From the NCBI RefSeq assembly GCF_018614655.1, contig NZ_JAGGOG010000023.1, positions 62,001 through 126,000 of the forward strand: DNA of 64,000 bases, written 5' to 3'. The DNA comes from Pseudomonas fluorescens. Lineage in GTDB: Bacteria > Pseudomonadota > Gammaproteobacteria > Pseudomonadales > Pseudomonadaceae. Below the pieces are notes generated by a model. It had not been told where the DNA came from. It ran no database searches and saw only the letters and a program-made list of their open reading frames with translations. Position 1 is the first letter of the stretch. Every line of letters starts with the position of its first letter. This document shows positions 23,215-35,232 of the stretch, in pieces. The position numbers were made by a program, and so were the translations under genes.

Positions 23215-25457
23215 AATTGAGCCTCTTGGGCAACACGAATGCCGACTTGGGCACACAGTGTAAGAAAATTCGGAAAAGACGTAGCCACGTTGGCACAGTC
23301 ATGGATACGAATCGGCGCAGCAGCCCGCAGGGAAGCCACGCTGAAGGCCATCGCAATCCGGTGATCACCATGGGCATGGACTTCGCCGCCGCCTATCACG
23401 CCACCGTCGATGATAATCCCATCAAGTGTCGGTTCACACTTCACGCCCAGGGCGAGCAGACCGTCGGCCATGACCTGGATTCGGTCAGACTCCTTGACCC
23501 GCAACTCCTCTGCCCCGCGTAATACCGTTCGGCCTTCGGCACAGGCTGCCGCCACGAACAACACTGGAAACTCGTCGATAGCCAGCGGAACCAACGCCCC
23601 GGGAATTTCGATACCCTTCAACGGCGCCGCGCGGACACGCAAATCAGCAACGGGCTCGCCGCCAACCTCACGCAGGTTTTCCAGCGTGATATCAGCCCCC
23701 ATTAGCCGCAGGATGTCGATCACCCCGGTACGGGTCGAATTGACACCCACATGCTCAAGCAACAGCTCTGAGCCTTCGGCAATCGAGGCCGCTACCAGGA
23801 AGAACGCCGAGGAAGAAATATCTCCTGGCACTTCGATATGCGTCGCGGTCAGTGCATGGCCAGGCTCAACCGAAGCGGTAGCACCCGCCACCTCCACCGG
23901 ATAACCAAAACCACGCAACATCCGCTCGGTATGGTCACGGGTCGGCGCCGGCTCGGTAATCGCGGTTTTACCCTCGGCATACAACCCGGCCAGCAGCAGG
24001 CAGGATTTAACCTGGGCGCTGGCCATCGGCAGTGTATAGGTCAGGCCTTTAAGCGCCTGACCGCCACGAAGGGTCAGTGGCGGCCGCCCTTCCGGCCCCG
24101 TCTCGATAACTGCACCCATTTCCCGCAATGGCTTGGCCACGCGACTCATCGGGCGCTTGGACAGCGACGCATCACCCGTCAAGACGCTGTCAAAACTCTG
24201 CGCCGCCAGCAAACCGGACAACAGCCGCATGGAGGTACCGGAGTTACCGAGATAGATCGGACCTGGCGCTGGCTTCAAGCCATGCAAGCCAACCCCATGA
24301 ATGGTGACGCGCCCATGATGCGGACCCTCAATAACCACGCCCATATCACGAAAAGCCTGCAACGTCGCCAGGGCATCTTCACCCTCAAGGAAGCCTTCGA
24401 CTTCGGTGATACCGTCCGCCAGAGACCCCAGCATGATCGACCGATGGGAGATCGACTTGTCCCCCGGCACCCGAATCCGCCCACTCAGACAGCCACCTGG
24501 GCTGGCGAGAAAAACCAGGTCATCCGCATTCGCGACCGTGTCCATATAAGCTCGACGGGCCAGAATCTTGCTGAAATGCTCCCGCGCCACTCGCGCACGA
24601 GTGAACACACCCAACAACTGATGGCCGTCACCCGCATCGACCGCATCGCGCAAGGCGTCAAGGTCACTACGGAAAGTATCCAAAGTACGCAGCACCGCGT
24701 CGCGATTAGCGAGGAAGATGTCATGCCACATCACCGGATCGCTGCCGGCAATCCGGGTGAAGTCGCGAAAGCCACCGGCGGCGTAGCGGAAAATATCGAG
24801 GTTCTCGTTGCGCTTGGCCAGGGAATCCACCAGGCCAAACGCCAGCAAGTGCGGCAAATGACTGGTCGCAGCTAACACTTCATCGTGTCGCTCAACCTGC
24901 ATATGCTCGACATCCGCCCCCAGCTCACGCCAAAGCCGATCAACCACCGCCAAGGCTGCCGGATCAGTTTCATCCAACGGCGTCAGAATCACCTTATGGC
25001 GACGGAACAGCTGCGCATTGGACGCCTCTACCCCACTCTGCTCGGAGCCTGCGATCGGATGACCCGGCACAAACCGCGCCGGCATACCACCAAAGGCCAA
25101 TCGCGCCGCTCGCACCACATTGCCCTTGGCACTGCCGACATCCGTCAGGATTGCCTGCCCCAGATCCATGCCTGCCAACAACGTCAGCAACTTCTCCATG
25201 GCCAGGATCGGTACCGCCAACTGAATGACGTCCGCGCCCTGACAGGCCACCGCCAGATCAGCTTCACAGCGATCCACCACACCCAGCTCAACAGCCAGCT
25301 TGCGCGATTGCGGATCCAGGTCAACGCCAACCACCTCGCCGCACAGACCGCTTTCACGCAAGCCCTTGGCGAAGGAACCACCGATCAATCCCAGACCGAC
25401 CACCACCAGGCGACCGATCAGGGGAACAGCAGGTTGCAATACAGTGACATCAACCAC
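23211..25457 (-). CDS. tyrA-aroA: Bifunctional prephenate dehydrogenase / EPSP synthase
   Basis: A 748-residue fusion of two aromatic-pathway enzymes. Residues about 15-300 are prephenate/arogenate dehydrogenase (Rossmann VVVGLGLIGGSFAKGL; TDVGSAKGNVV; PGHPIAGSEQSGVEA; SHLPHLLAF). Residues about 315-748 are 3-phosphoshikimate 1-carboxyvinyltransferase (RIRVPGDKSISHRSIMLGSL, LGNSGTSMRLLSGLL, AQVKSCLLLAGLYAEG, RVKESDR-type loop, AHGDHRIAMAF). This fusion is typical of Pseudomonas. The chosen start GTG 25457 overlaps the hisC end by 8 bases; the frame continues upstream inside hisC, so the exact start is uncertain. Part of the pheA-hisC-tyrA/aroA-cmk operon. Confidence 0.95.
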   Translation of the reverse strand: MVDVTVLQPAVPLIGRLVVVGLGLIGGSFAKGLRESGLCGEVVGVDLDPQSRKLAVELGVVDRCEADLAVACQGADVIQLAVPILAMEKLLTLLAGMDLGQAILTDVGSAKGNVVRAARLAFGGMPARFVPGHPIAGSEQSGVEASNAQLFRRHKVILTPLDETDPAALAVVDRLWRELGADVEHMQVERHDEVLAATSHLPHLLAFGLVDSLAKRNENLDIFRYAAGGFRDFTRIAGSDPVMWHDIFLANRDAVLRTLDTFRSDLDALRDAVDAGDGHQLLGVFTRARVAREHFSKILARRAYMDTVANADDLVFLASPGGCLSGRIRVPGDKSISHRSIMLGSLADGITEVEGFLEGEDALATLQAFRDMGVVIEGPHHGRVTIHGVGLHGLKPAPGPIYLGNSGTSMRLLSGLLAAQSFDSVLTGDASLSKRPMSRVAKPLREMGAVIETGPEGRPPLTLRGGQALKGLTYTLPMASAQVKSCLLLAGLYAEGKTAITEPAPTRDHTERMLRGFGYPVEVAGATASVEPGHALTATHIEVPGDISSSAFFLVAASIAEGSELLLEHVGVNSTRTGVIDILRLMGADITLENLREVGGEPVADLRVRAAPLKGIEIPGALVPLAIDEFPVLFVAAACAEGRTVLRGAEELRVKESDRIQVMADGLLALGVKCEPTLDGIIIDGGVIGGGEVHAHGDHRIAMAFSVASLRAAAPIRIHDCANVATSFPNFLTLCAQVGIRVAQEAQL

Positions 25458-26562
25458 GAGCCAGGACCTTGGCCAGCGCCTCAAGGAAGCGACTGTTCTC
25501 AGCCGGTAAACCAATGGTGATACGCAGGTGGTTCGGCATGCCGTAGTTGGCCACCGGACGCACGATTACGCCCTCACGCAGCAGGCCTTGAAACACCGGT
25601 GCCGCCACTTGCCCCAGGTCCACGCAGATGAAATTGCCCTTGGACGGAATCCAGCCCAAGCCCAACTCACGGAAACCTTCCTGCAACTGAAGCATGCCGC
25701 TTTCGTTGACACGACGACTTTCAGCCAAATACTCGGCATCACGCACAGCGGCACAAGCCGCCGCCAGCGCAATACTGTTGACATTAAACGGCTGGCGTAC
25801 GCGATTCAGCACATCAGCCACAACGGCTGTGGATAACCCGTAGCCAACCCGCAGCGACGCCAAACCATAGGCCTTGGAGAACGTCCGCGAAACCAGCAGG
25901 TTCGGATAAGCCGCAAGAAAGTCCAGGCCATCCGGCAGGTCACTGCCTTCTGCGTACTCAATGTAGGCCTCGTCCAGCACTACCAGCACATGCTCCGGAA
26001 CATCCTGCAGGAAATCGTCCAGCGCCTCGGCACCGAACCAAGTGCCGGTAGGGTTGTTCGGGTTAGCGATAAATACCACACGGGTCTGGGCGTCGATGGC
26101 CGCCAACATGGCTGGCAGGTCATGCCCCCAGTCCCTGGCCGGAATCACCCGTGCCTCGGCACCGACCGCCTGGGTGACGATCGGGTAGACCGCAAACGCA
26201 TGCTCACTGAACACCGCATTCAGGCCTGGCGCCAGATAAGCACGCGCCACCAACTCAAGAATATCGTTGGAACCATTACCCAGGGTCACCTGACTGAGCT
26301 CGACCCGACAGCTTTCAGCCAGCAGGGACTTGAGGGCAAAACCATTACCGTCCGGGTAACGGGTCAGTTCGCTCAGCTCCTCACGAATCGCCGCCAGTAC
26401 CTTGGGGCTCGGGCCCAACGGGTTTTCGTTACTGGCCAGCTTGACGATATTCGCCGGATCCAGATTCAACTCACGCGCCAACTCGTCCACAGGCTTGCCC
26501 GGAACGTAAGGCGACAGTTGTTGCACGCCCGGCTGTGCCAGGGCGAGGAAGTTGCCACTCAT
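25450..26562 (-). CDS. hisC: Histidinol-phosphate / aromatic aminotransferase
   Basis: A 370-residue class II PLP aminotransferase of the HisC family. LASNENPLGPSPKVLAAIR, LGNGSNDILELVARAY, FIANPNNPTGTW, VVLDEAYIEYAEG, SRTFSKAYGLASLRVGYG (PLP lysine) and the C-terminal RPVANYGMPNHLRITIG are all present. In Pseudomonas this copy, in the aromatic operon between pheA and tyrA/aroA, is thought to act on imidazole-acetol phosphate and also on aromatic keto acids. It starts 9 bases after pheA ends and overlaps the next gene, so the operon is tight. Confidence 0.95.
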   Translation of the reverse strand: MSGNFLALAQPGVQQLSPYVPGKPVDELARELNLDPANIVKLASNENPLGPSPKVLAAIREELSELTRYPDGNGFALKSLLAESCRVELSQVTLGNGSNDILELVARAYLAPGLNAVFSEHAFAVYPIVTQAVGAEARVIPARDWGHDLPAMLAAIDAQTRVVFIANPNNPTGTWFGAEALDDFLQDVPEHVLVVLDEAYIEYAEGSDLPDGLDFLAAYPNLLVSRTFSKAYGLASLRVGYGLSTAVVADVLNRVRQPFNVNSIALAAACAAVRDAEYLAESRRVNESGMLQLQEGFRELGLGWIPSKGNFICVDLGQVAAPVFQGLLREGVIVRPVANYGMPNHLRITIGLPAENSRFLEALAKVLARG

Positions 26563-26571
26563 GTTAAAGCC

Positions 26572-27666
26572 TCACAAAACCGCTTTCGGGTAGGAGCCCA
26601 GCACCTTGAGTGCCACGGCTTCCTGACTGATTTTCTCCAGCACACCCTTGACCAGCGGGTCGCGGTGATGGCCGACGAAGTCGATAAAGAACACATACGT
26701 CCATTTACCGCTGCGCGAAGGACGAGTCTCGATTCGCGTCAGGTCAATCCCGTTATCATGGAACGGCACCAGCAACTCATGAAGCGCGCCAGGCTTGTTG
26801 CTCATGGAGACGATGATCGAGGTCTTGTCGTCGCCGGTAGGCGGCACTTCCTGGCTGCCGATCATCAGGAAGCGCGTGGAATTGTCCGGGCGATCCTCGA
26901 TTTTCTCGGCCAGGCGCGTCAACCCGTACAGGCCGGCTGCCATATCCCCGGCGATCGCTGCCGAGTTCCATTCACCCTTGACCCGCTTCGCCGCTTCAGC
27001 GTTGCTGGACACCGCCACGCGCTCGACATTCGGGTAATGGGCGTCCAGCCACTTGCGGCACTGGGCCAGCGACTGGGCATGGGAGTAGATGCGGCTGATG
27101 CTGTCGGTCTTGGTGTTTTCACCCACCAACAGGTGGTGGTGAATACGCAACTCGACTTCGCCGCAGATCACCATGTCGTGCTCAAGGAAGCTGTCGAGGG
27201 TGTGGTTGACTGCGCCTTCGGTGGAGTTTTCCACCGGCACTACGCCAAAATTCACCGCACCCGCCGCCACTTCGCGGAACACTTCATCGATCGCCGCCAT
27301 CGGCTTGCTGATCACGGCATGACCAAAGTGCTTCATGGCGGCTGCCTGGGTGAAGGTACCCTCAGGGCCGAGGTAAGCCACTTTCAATGGCTGCTCAAGG
27401 GCCAGGCAGGAAGACATGATTTCACGGAACAACCGCGCCATCTCTTCGTTACCCAACGGCCCCTGGTTACGCTCCATCACACGCTTGAGCACTTGGGCTT
27501 CACGCTCCGGGCGGTAGAAAACCGGCACTTCGCCTTCCGCCAGGGAGGCCATTTTCACCCGCGCAACTTCCTGGGCGCAGCGCGCACGCTCACTGATCAG
27601 CTCCAGGACTTTGGTGTCCAGGGCGTCAATGCGTACGCGCAGGGCCTTGAGTTCTTGCTCAGACAT
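26572..27666 (-). CDS. pheA: Bifunctional chorismate mutase / prephenate dehydratase
   Basis: A 364-residue P-protein for phenylalanine synthesis. Residues 1-95 are an AroQ-type chorismate mutase (LRVRIDALDTKVLELISERA). Residues about 95-275 are prephenate dehydratase (VAYLGPEGTFTQAAAMKHFG, VPVENSTEGAVNHTLDSF, DNSTRFLMIG). The last 85 residues are an ACT domain (SNKPGALHELLVPFHDNGI, TRIETRPSRSGKWTYVFFID) that senses Phe. Its ATG shares one base with the serC stop (TAATG), so translation is coupled. Length and motifs are normal. Confidence 0.97.
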   Translation of the reverse strand: MSEQELKALRVRIDALDTKVLELISERARCAQEVARVKMASLAEGEVPVFYRPEREAQVLKRVMERNQGPLGNEEMARLFREIMSSCLALEQPLKVAYLGPEGTFTQAAAMKHFGHAVISKPMAAIDEVFREVAAGAVNFGVVPVENSTEGAVNHTLDSFLEHDMVICGEVELRIHHHLLVGENTKTDSISRIYSHAQSLAQCRKWLDAHYPNVERVAVSSNAEAAKRVKGEWNSAAIAGDMAAGLYGLTRLAEKIEDRPDNSTRFLMIGSQEVPPTGDDKTSIIVSMSNKPGALHELLVPFHDNGIDLTRIETRPSRSGKWTYVFFIDFVGHHRDPLVKGVLEKISQEAVALKVLGSYPKAVL

Positions 27667-28751
27667 TAGCCGTGTTCCTTTTCGAACTCTGCCATGTAAG
27701 CCACCAACGCCTTGACGGCATTGAGGTCGACAGCGTTATAGATGGAGGCGCGCATGCCACCCACCGAGCGGTGGCCCTTGAGGTTCAGCAGGCCGCGCTC
27801 GTCGGCGCCGGCCAGGAATGGCTTGTCCAGGCGATCGTCAGCCAGGCGGAACGGCACGTTCATCCACGAGCGGTCGGTCAGATTGATCGGGTTGCTGTAC
27901 AGGCCGCTGGCGTCAATGAAGTCGTACAAGGTACGTTTCTTCTCTTCGTTAAGCTTGCCCATGGCGGCCACACCGCCCTGCTCTTTCAGCCACTCGAACA
28001 CCAGGCCCGACAGGTACCAGGCGAAGGCCGGCGGGGTGTTGTACATCGAGCCGTTGTCGGCCGCGACCTTGTAGTTGAGCATGGTCGGGCACAGCGAGCG
28101 GGCACGACCCAGCAGGTCTTCACGGATGATATTGACCAGGATGCCGCTCGGGCCGATGTTTTTCTGCGCGCCGGCGTAGATCATGCCGTAGCGGGACACA
28201 TCGATCGGACGCGAGAGAATGTCCGAAGACATGTCACACACCAAGGGAATGTCACCGACCTCAGGAACCCAGTCGAACTCCAGTCCGCCGATGGTCTCGT
28301 TCTGCACGTAGTGCACGTAGGCCGCATCCTTGGACAGCTTCCACTCGTTTTGACCGGGAATCGCAAAATAGTCGTACGGCTTGGCGGTACCCGCCACGTT
28401 GATGTTGCCGTAGCGCGATGCTTCTTCGATAGCCTTCTGCGACCAGATACCGATGTCGATATAGTCAGCAGTGCCATCTTCAGGCAACAGGTTCAACGGC
28501 AGTTGGGCGAACTGCTGGCTCGCACCACCCTGCAGGAACAACACTTTGTAGTCGGATGGGATGTCCAGCAAGTCGCGCATATCCTGCTCGGCCTTGGTGG
28601 CAATGGACACGAACTCATCGCTGCGATGGCTCATTTCCATCACGGAGAGGCCTTTTCCATGCCAGTCGAGGAGTTCACCCTGCGCGCGCTGCAGGACTGC
28701 TTCAGGAAGCGCCGCGGGACCGGCACAGAAGTTATAGGCTCTCTTGCTCAC
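27666..28751 (-). CDS. serC: Phosphoserine aminotransferase
   Basis: A 361-residue class V PLP aminotransferase that makes 3-phosphoserine and also works in PLP synthesis. It starts SKRAYNFCAGPAALPEAVLQ, has LFLQGGASQQFAQLPLNLL, CDMSSDILSRPIDVSRYGMI, YAGAQKNIGPSG (PLP lysine) and ends with HRSVGGMRASIYNAV. The GTG at 28751 begins the conserved N-terminus; the frame extends 35 codons upstream into the REP region but that is not coding. It lies between gyrA and pheA as in other pseudomonads. Confidence 0.97.
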   Translation of the reverse strand: MSKRAYNFCAGPAALPEAVLQRAQGELLDWHGKGLSVMEMSHRSDEFVSIATKAEQDMRDLLDIPSDYKVLFLQGGASQQFAQLPLNLLPEDGTADYIDIGIWSQKAIEEASRYGNINVAGTAKPYDYFAIPGQNEWKLSKDAAYVHYVQNETIGGLEFDWVPEVGDIPLVCDMSSDILSRPIDVSRYGMIYAGAQKNIGPSGILVNIIREDLLGRARSLCPTMLNYKVAADNGSMYNTPPAFAWYLSGLVFEWLKEQGGVAAMGKLNEEKKRTLYDFIDASGLYSNPINLTDRSWMNVPFRLADDRLDKPFLAGADERGLLNLKGHRSVGGMRASIYNAVDLNAVKALVAYMAEFEKEHG

Positions 28752-28812
28752 ATCCAATCTCACTCTGATCTGGTGGTAGTCACGCAAACATATCAGCCGA
28801 CACCCGATCCAA

Positions 28813-28902
28813 TGTGGGAGCGGGCTTGCTCGCGAAAGCGATCTAACAGCCGACATCTGTAGTGAATGTCAGTCCGCCTTCGCGAGCAAGCCCGCTCCCA
28901 CA
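28813..28902. repeat. Inverted REP pair (REPIN) between serC and gyrA
   Basis: A REP with core GAGCGGGCTTGCTCGCG (28813-28836) is followed by its exact 24-base inverse complement (28879-28902) after a 42-base spacer. Together they can form a cruciform-like hairpin. This is a fluorescens-group REP type. Confidence 0.9.
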
Positions 28903-28937
28903 AGGAATCGCCGTGGGTGTCGACATTTCCATCCGGA

Positions 28938-28972
28938 CAAACAACAAGGGGGCGAATCTTCATCCGCCCCCT
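28938..28972 (-). terminator. Intrinsic terminator of gyrA
   Basis: On the minus strand GGGGGCG pairs with CGCCCCC over a 10-base loop, followed by TTGTTGTTTG. It starts about 11 bases after the gyrA stop. Confidence 0.75.
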
Positions 28973-28982
28973 GTGTGTCCGC

Positions 28983-31646
<2,664 letters not shown>

Positions 31647-31949
31647 GAGAAGCCTGATTCCTTTTTCGGGTGAAACCTCGTCACATCCATATGGGACGAA
31701 CGAAGCTCGTCGCTGCTGGCATGGTGCCTGGCAACGACTTACGACAAATCAACGAGTTATGACACGGATCTGCGCATTAAAGGTCACCCCTTGGGGCGAC
31801 CCTGGAAACCGCCGAATGTTATCACAATCGCCGCCACGCACCTATCCCCCTGATGCGCATGGAGCATAGTTAGTTGACCGGTGACAGGCTTAAAGGAGAC
31901 GAGAGGGGCTTAGAGCCGGATCCAAGCCGGATTTAGAGGGCAGAAACCC
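31647..31949 (-). other. gyrA upstream region
   Basis: About 300 bases between the mtnA stop and the gyrA start with no supported gene. It should carry the gyrA promoter and leader. No clear repeat was noticed. Confidence 0.4.
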
Positions 31950-33026
31950 TTAATGCAGCCGCTTACGACACATCAACTGCGCCAGTTTCGCCGTGTCCGG
32001 CCGCTCGACAATGCCCTTTTCCGTGACGATGACATCGATCAAGTCCGCCGGCGTCACATCAAACACCGGGTTGAACGCGCCCACATCGGCGGCAAGTCTC
32101 TTGCCATCGACCTCCAGCAGTTCACGCTTGTCACGCTCCTCAAGGGAAACTTCATCGCCACTGGCCAGCATCATGTCGATGGTGGAGCTCGGCGCTACCA
32201 CCATGAAACGCACGCCGTGGTGCATGGCACACACGGCCAACTGATAGGTGCCGATCTTGCTGACCACGTCACCATTGGCCGCAATGCAATCGGCGCCGAC
32301 GATCACCCAGGTTACGCCTTTGGTCTTGAGGATGTGTGCGCCCGCTGAGTCGGCATTCACCGTGACCGGGATGCCCTCGCCCGCCAATTCCCAGGCCGTC
32401 AGCCGCGAACCTTGCAGCCAAGGGCGCGTTTCATTGACATAAACCTGCTCGACCATACCTTCCAGGAAGGCTGCACGAATCACCCCGAGGGCCGTGCCGA
32501 CGCCGCCGGTGGCCAGCGCGCCAGCATTGCCATGGGTCAGAATGGCCTGCGCATTGCCCTGGTGCTTGCGGATCAACTCGACGCCGAGCTGGGCCATGGT
32601 GAGATTGGCCTCCCGATCACTTTCATGGATCGCAACAGCCTCAGCTTCCAGAGCCACCAGCGGATCAGCGTGTTTCTTCAGACGGTCCAGGCGGTCGCGC
32701 ATCCGCTTGAGGGCCCAGAACAGGTTCGACGCAGTCGGACGGGTATCGGCCAGTAGCGCGTAGTCTTCTTCCCACGCAGCCTGCCAGTCACCGCCCTCGG
32801 CGATTCGCTCACGGGCGGCCAGCACCAGACCATAGGCAGCGCTTATACCAATGGCCGGCGCACCCCGCACGACCATCGAACGAATGGCCTCGGCCACGGC
32901 CGCCGCACTGGCGCAGGCAACCCAGGTTTGCTCGAATGGCAACCTGCGCTGATCAAGCAGGTACAGAGTGCCATCACGCCAATCGATGGCCTTCACCTTC
33001 TCCGCAGCCAACAGTCGGTCGCGCAT
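31950..33026 (-). CDS. mtnA: S-methyl-5-thioribose-1-phosphate isomerase
   Basis: A 358-residue enzyme of methionine salvage that converts methylthioribose-1-phosphate to the ribulose form. AIRSMVVRGAPAIGISAAYG, ILTHGNAGALATGGVGTALG, RPWLQGSRLTAWEL, VGADCIAANGDVVSKIGTYQ and NPVFDVTPADLIDVIVTEKG are the family signatures, with the catalytic Cys and Asp in the LTHG..GADC region. It is divergent from the methylthioadenosine deaminase gene, whose product feeds the same salvage pathway; the two share a 109-base promoter region. Confidence 0.96.
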   Translation of the reverse strand: MRDRLLAAEKVKAIDWRDGTLYLLDQRRLPFEQTWVACASAAAVAEAIRSMVVRGAPAIGISAAYGLVLAARERIAEGGDWQAAWEEDYALLADTRPTASNLFWALKRMRDRLDRLKKHADPLVALEAEAVAIHESDREANLTMAQLGVELIRKHQGNAQAILTHGNAGALATGGVGTALGVIRAAFLEGMVEQVYVNETRPWLQGSRLTAWELAGEGIPVTVNADSAGAHILKTKGVTWVIVGADCIAANGDVVSKIGTYQLAVCAMHHGVRFMVVAPSSTIDMMLASGDEVSLEERDKRELLEVDGKRLAADVGAFNPVFDVTPADLIDVIVTEKGIVERPDTAKLAQLMCRKRLH

Positions 33027-33135
33027 CCCTCACCCCGCACTCATGAACAAAAGCCGCCGATTATAGCGATCCGCCAGCCAAGACGCTCGGGTATACTTCG
33101 CCACTTCTTAATAACAGCCTTGGACGACGCTCGCG

Positions 33136-34467
33136 ATGACCCCACCTGCCGCCCCGCTGGACTTGTTGCTACTGCCAACCTGGCTGGTGCCGGTCGAGCC
33201 TGCTGGCGTGGTACTCAAAGAGCACGGCCTGGGCATCCGCGACGGGCGTATTGCCTTTATCGGACCACGCGCGCAAGCGCTGAAACTGGCCGTCAGCGAA
33301 GTCCGGGAATTACCGGGCATGTTGCTTAGCCCCGGCCTGATCAACGCCCACGGCCATGCGGCGATGACCCTGTTTCGCGGCCTGGCCGACGACCTGCCGC
33401 TGATGACCTGGCTGGAAAACCACATCTGGCCCGCCGAGGCCAAGTGGGTTGATGAAGCCTTCGTACGTGATGGCACCGATCTGGCCATTGCCGAGCAAAT
33501 CAAAGGTGGCATCAGCTGTTTTTCGGACATGTACTTCTTTCCGAAAGTCGCCAGCGAACGGGTGCACAACAGCGGCATTCGTGCACAGATCGCCATCCCG
33601 ATCCTGGATTTCCCGATTCCCGGCGCCAGCACTGCCGACGAGGCTATCCGCCAAGGCGTTGAGCTGTTTGGCGACCTCAAGCATCACCCACGGATCAAAA
33701 TCACCTTCGGCCCGCATGCGCCGTATACCGTCTGCGATGAAAACCTGGAGAAAATCCGGGTGATCGCCGAAGAACTGGACGCCGGCATCCACATGCATGT
33801 TCACGAGACAGCCTTCGAAGTGCAGCAGTCGATGGAACAGCACGGCGAGCGGCCGCTGGCCCGCCTTGGGCGTCTGGGGTTGCTCGGGCCGCGCTTCCAG
33901 GCCGTTCATATGACCCAAATCAGCGATGACGACCTGGCTTTACTGGTAGAAAGTAACAGCAGCGTCATCCATTGCCCTGAATCGAACCTGAAACTGGCCA
34001 GCGGCTTCTGCCCGGTGGAACGTCTGTGGCAAGCCGGCGTCAATGTGGCAGTAGGCACCGACGGCGCCGCCAGCAACAATGACCTGGATCTTTTGGGCGA
34101 GACCCGTACCGCAGCGCTGCTGGCCAAGGCCGTCGCCGGTTCGGCCACGGCACTGGATGCCCATCGCGCCTTGCGCATGGCCACCCTCAATGGGGCGCGA
34201 GCCATGGGCCAGGAAAGCGAAATCGGCTCACTGGAAGTCGGCAAGGCCGCAGACATAGTGGCTTTCGATCTGTCGGGCCTGGCGCAACAACCGATCTACG
34301 ATCCGGTCTCACAGCTTATATATGCCACTGGACGCGATTGTGTGAAACACCTTTGGGTCGGCGGCAAGCAATTGCTCGACGACCGGCAACTGACCCGTCT
34401 GGATGAACAACAGTTGTGCGCCACAGCCATCGCCTGGGGCCAACGCATCAGCGGGCACACCGAATAA
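33136..34467 (+). CDS. mtaD: Methylthioadenosine deaminase-type amidohydrolase (TRZ/ATZ family)
   Basis: A 443-residue zinc amidohydrolase. Metal ligands are visible in SPGLINAHGHAAMT (HxH near residue 70), MHVHETAFEV and VGTDGAASNNDLD; TFGPHAPYTV is the substrate loop. In P. aeruginosa the homologue at the same locus deaminates 5'-methylthioadenosine to methylthioinosine, an alternative to direct phosphorolysis. The neighbouring mtnA supports that role here, although S-adenosylhomocysteine deamination is a family alternative. It begins the plus-strand operon with ubiG, mupP and yciK. Confidence 0.85.
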   Translation: MTPPAAPLDLLLLPTWLVPVEPAGVVLKEHGLGIRDGRIAFIGPRAQALKLAVSEVRELPGMLLSPGLINAHGHAAMTLFRGLADDLPLMTWLENHIWPAEAKWVDEAFVRDGTDLAIAEQIKGGISCFSDMYFFPKVASERVHNSGIRAQIAIPILDFPIPGASTADEAIRQGVELFGDLKHHPRIKITFGPHAPYTVCDENLEKIRVIAEELDAGIHMHVHETAFEVQQSMEQHGERPLARLGRLGLLGPRFQAVHMTQISDDDLALLVESNSSVIHCPESNLKLASGFCPVERLWQAGVNVAVGTDGAASNNDLDLLGETRTAALLAKAVAGSATALDAHRALRMATLNGARAMGQESEIGSLEVGKAADIVAFDLSGLAQQPIYDPVSQLIYATGRDCVKHLWVGGKQLLDDRQLTRLDEQQLCATAIAWGQRISGHTE

Positions 34468-34529
34468 CGCCGTGCCTGAGCCCTGTCTCGGGACCGGCAA
34501 ACCGTTTTATCAGATTTAGAGGATGACCC

Positions 34530-35228
34530 ATGAGCAACGTCGACCACGCTGAAATCGCCAAATTCGAAGCCCTGGCCCATCGTTGGTGGGACCGCGAAAG
34601 CGAGTTCAAACCCCTGCACGACATCAACCCGCTGCGCGTCAACTGGATCGACGAACGGGTCAATCTGGCCGGCAAAAAGGTACTGGATGTAGGCTGCGGC
34701 GGCGGCATCCTCAGCGAAGCCATGGCTCAGCGCGGCGCGACCGTGATGGGCATCGACATGGGTGAAGCGCCACTGGCCGTAGCCCAACTGCACCAGCTGG
34801 AATCGGGCGTCAGCGTCGAATATCGGCAGATCACCGCCGAAGACCTGGCAGAAGAGATGCCCGAGCAATTCGACGTGGTCACCTGCCTGGAAATGCTGGA
34901 GCACGTGCCTGACCCTTCGTCGGTGATCCGCGCTTGCTTTCGCATGGTCAAGCCGGACGGCCAGGTGTTTTTCTCCACCATCAACCGTAATCCGAAGGCT
35001 TATCTGTTCGCGATCATCGGCGCTGAATACATCATGAAACTGCTGCCTCGCGGCACCCATGACTTCAAGAAATTCATCCGCCCCTCCGAGCTGGGTGCGT
35101 GGAGCCGCCAGGCCGGCTTGACCGTCAAGGATATCATCGGCCTGACCTACAACCCGCTGACCAAGCATTACAAACTGGCCAGCGACGTTGACGTCAACTA
35201 CATGATCCAGACCCTGCGAGAGGAGTAA
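34530..35228 (+). CDS. ubiG: Ubiquinone O-methyltransferase UbiG
   Basis: A 232-residue class I SAM-dependent methyltransferase that performs both O-methylations of ubiquinone synthesis. NVDHAEIAKFEALAHRWWD and EFKPLHDINPLRVNWID open the protein. VLDVGCGGGILSEAMAQRGA is SAM motif I, CLEMLEHVPDP is motif II, and GTHDFKKFIRPSELG is the C-terminal family signature. AGAGG precedes the ATG. It lies 62 bases after mtaD and just before mupP. Confidence 0.97.
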   Translation: MSNVDHAEIAKFEALAHRWWDRESEFKPLHDINPLRVNWIDERVNLAGKKVLDVGCGGGILSEAMAQRGATVMGIDMGEAPLAVAQLHQLESGVSVEYRQITAEDLAEEMPEQFDVVTCLEMLEHVPDPSSVIRACFRMVKPDGQVFFSTINRNPKAYLFAIIGAEYIMKLLPRGTHDFKKFIRPSELGAWSRQAGLTVKDIIGLTYNPLTKHYKLASDVDVNYMIQTLREE

Positions 35229-35232
35229 GCCT

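Noticed and set aside
25990..27669. Plus-strand 559-residue frame opposite hisC and pheA
   Set aside because: Antisense to two well-defined genes; high GC leaves such shadow frames open.
27672..28862. Plus-strand 396-residue frame opposite serC
   Set aside because: Shadow of the serC gene; no family match and no ribosome-binding site.
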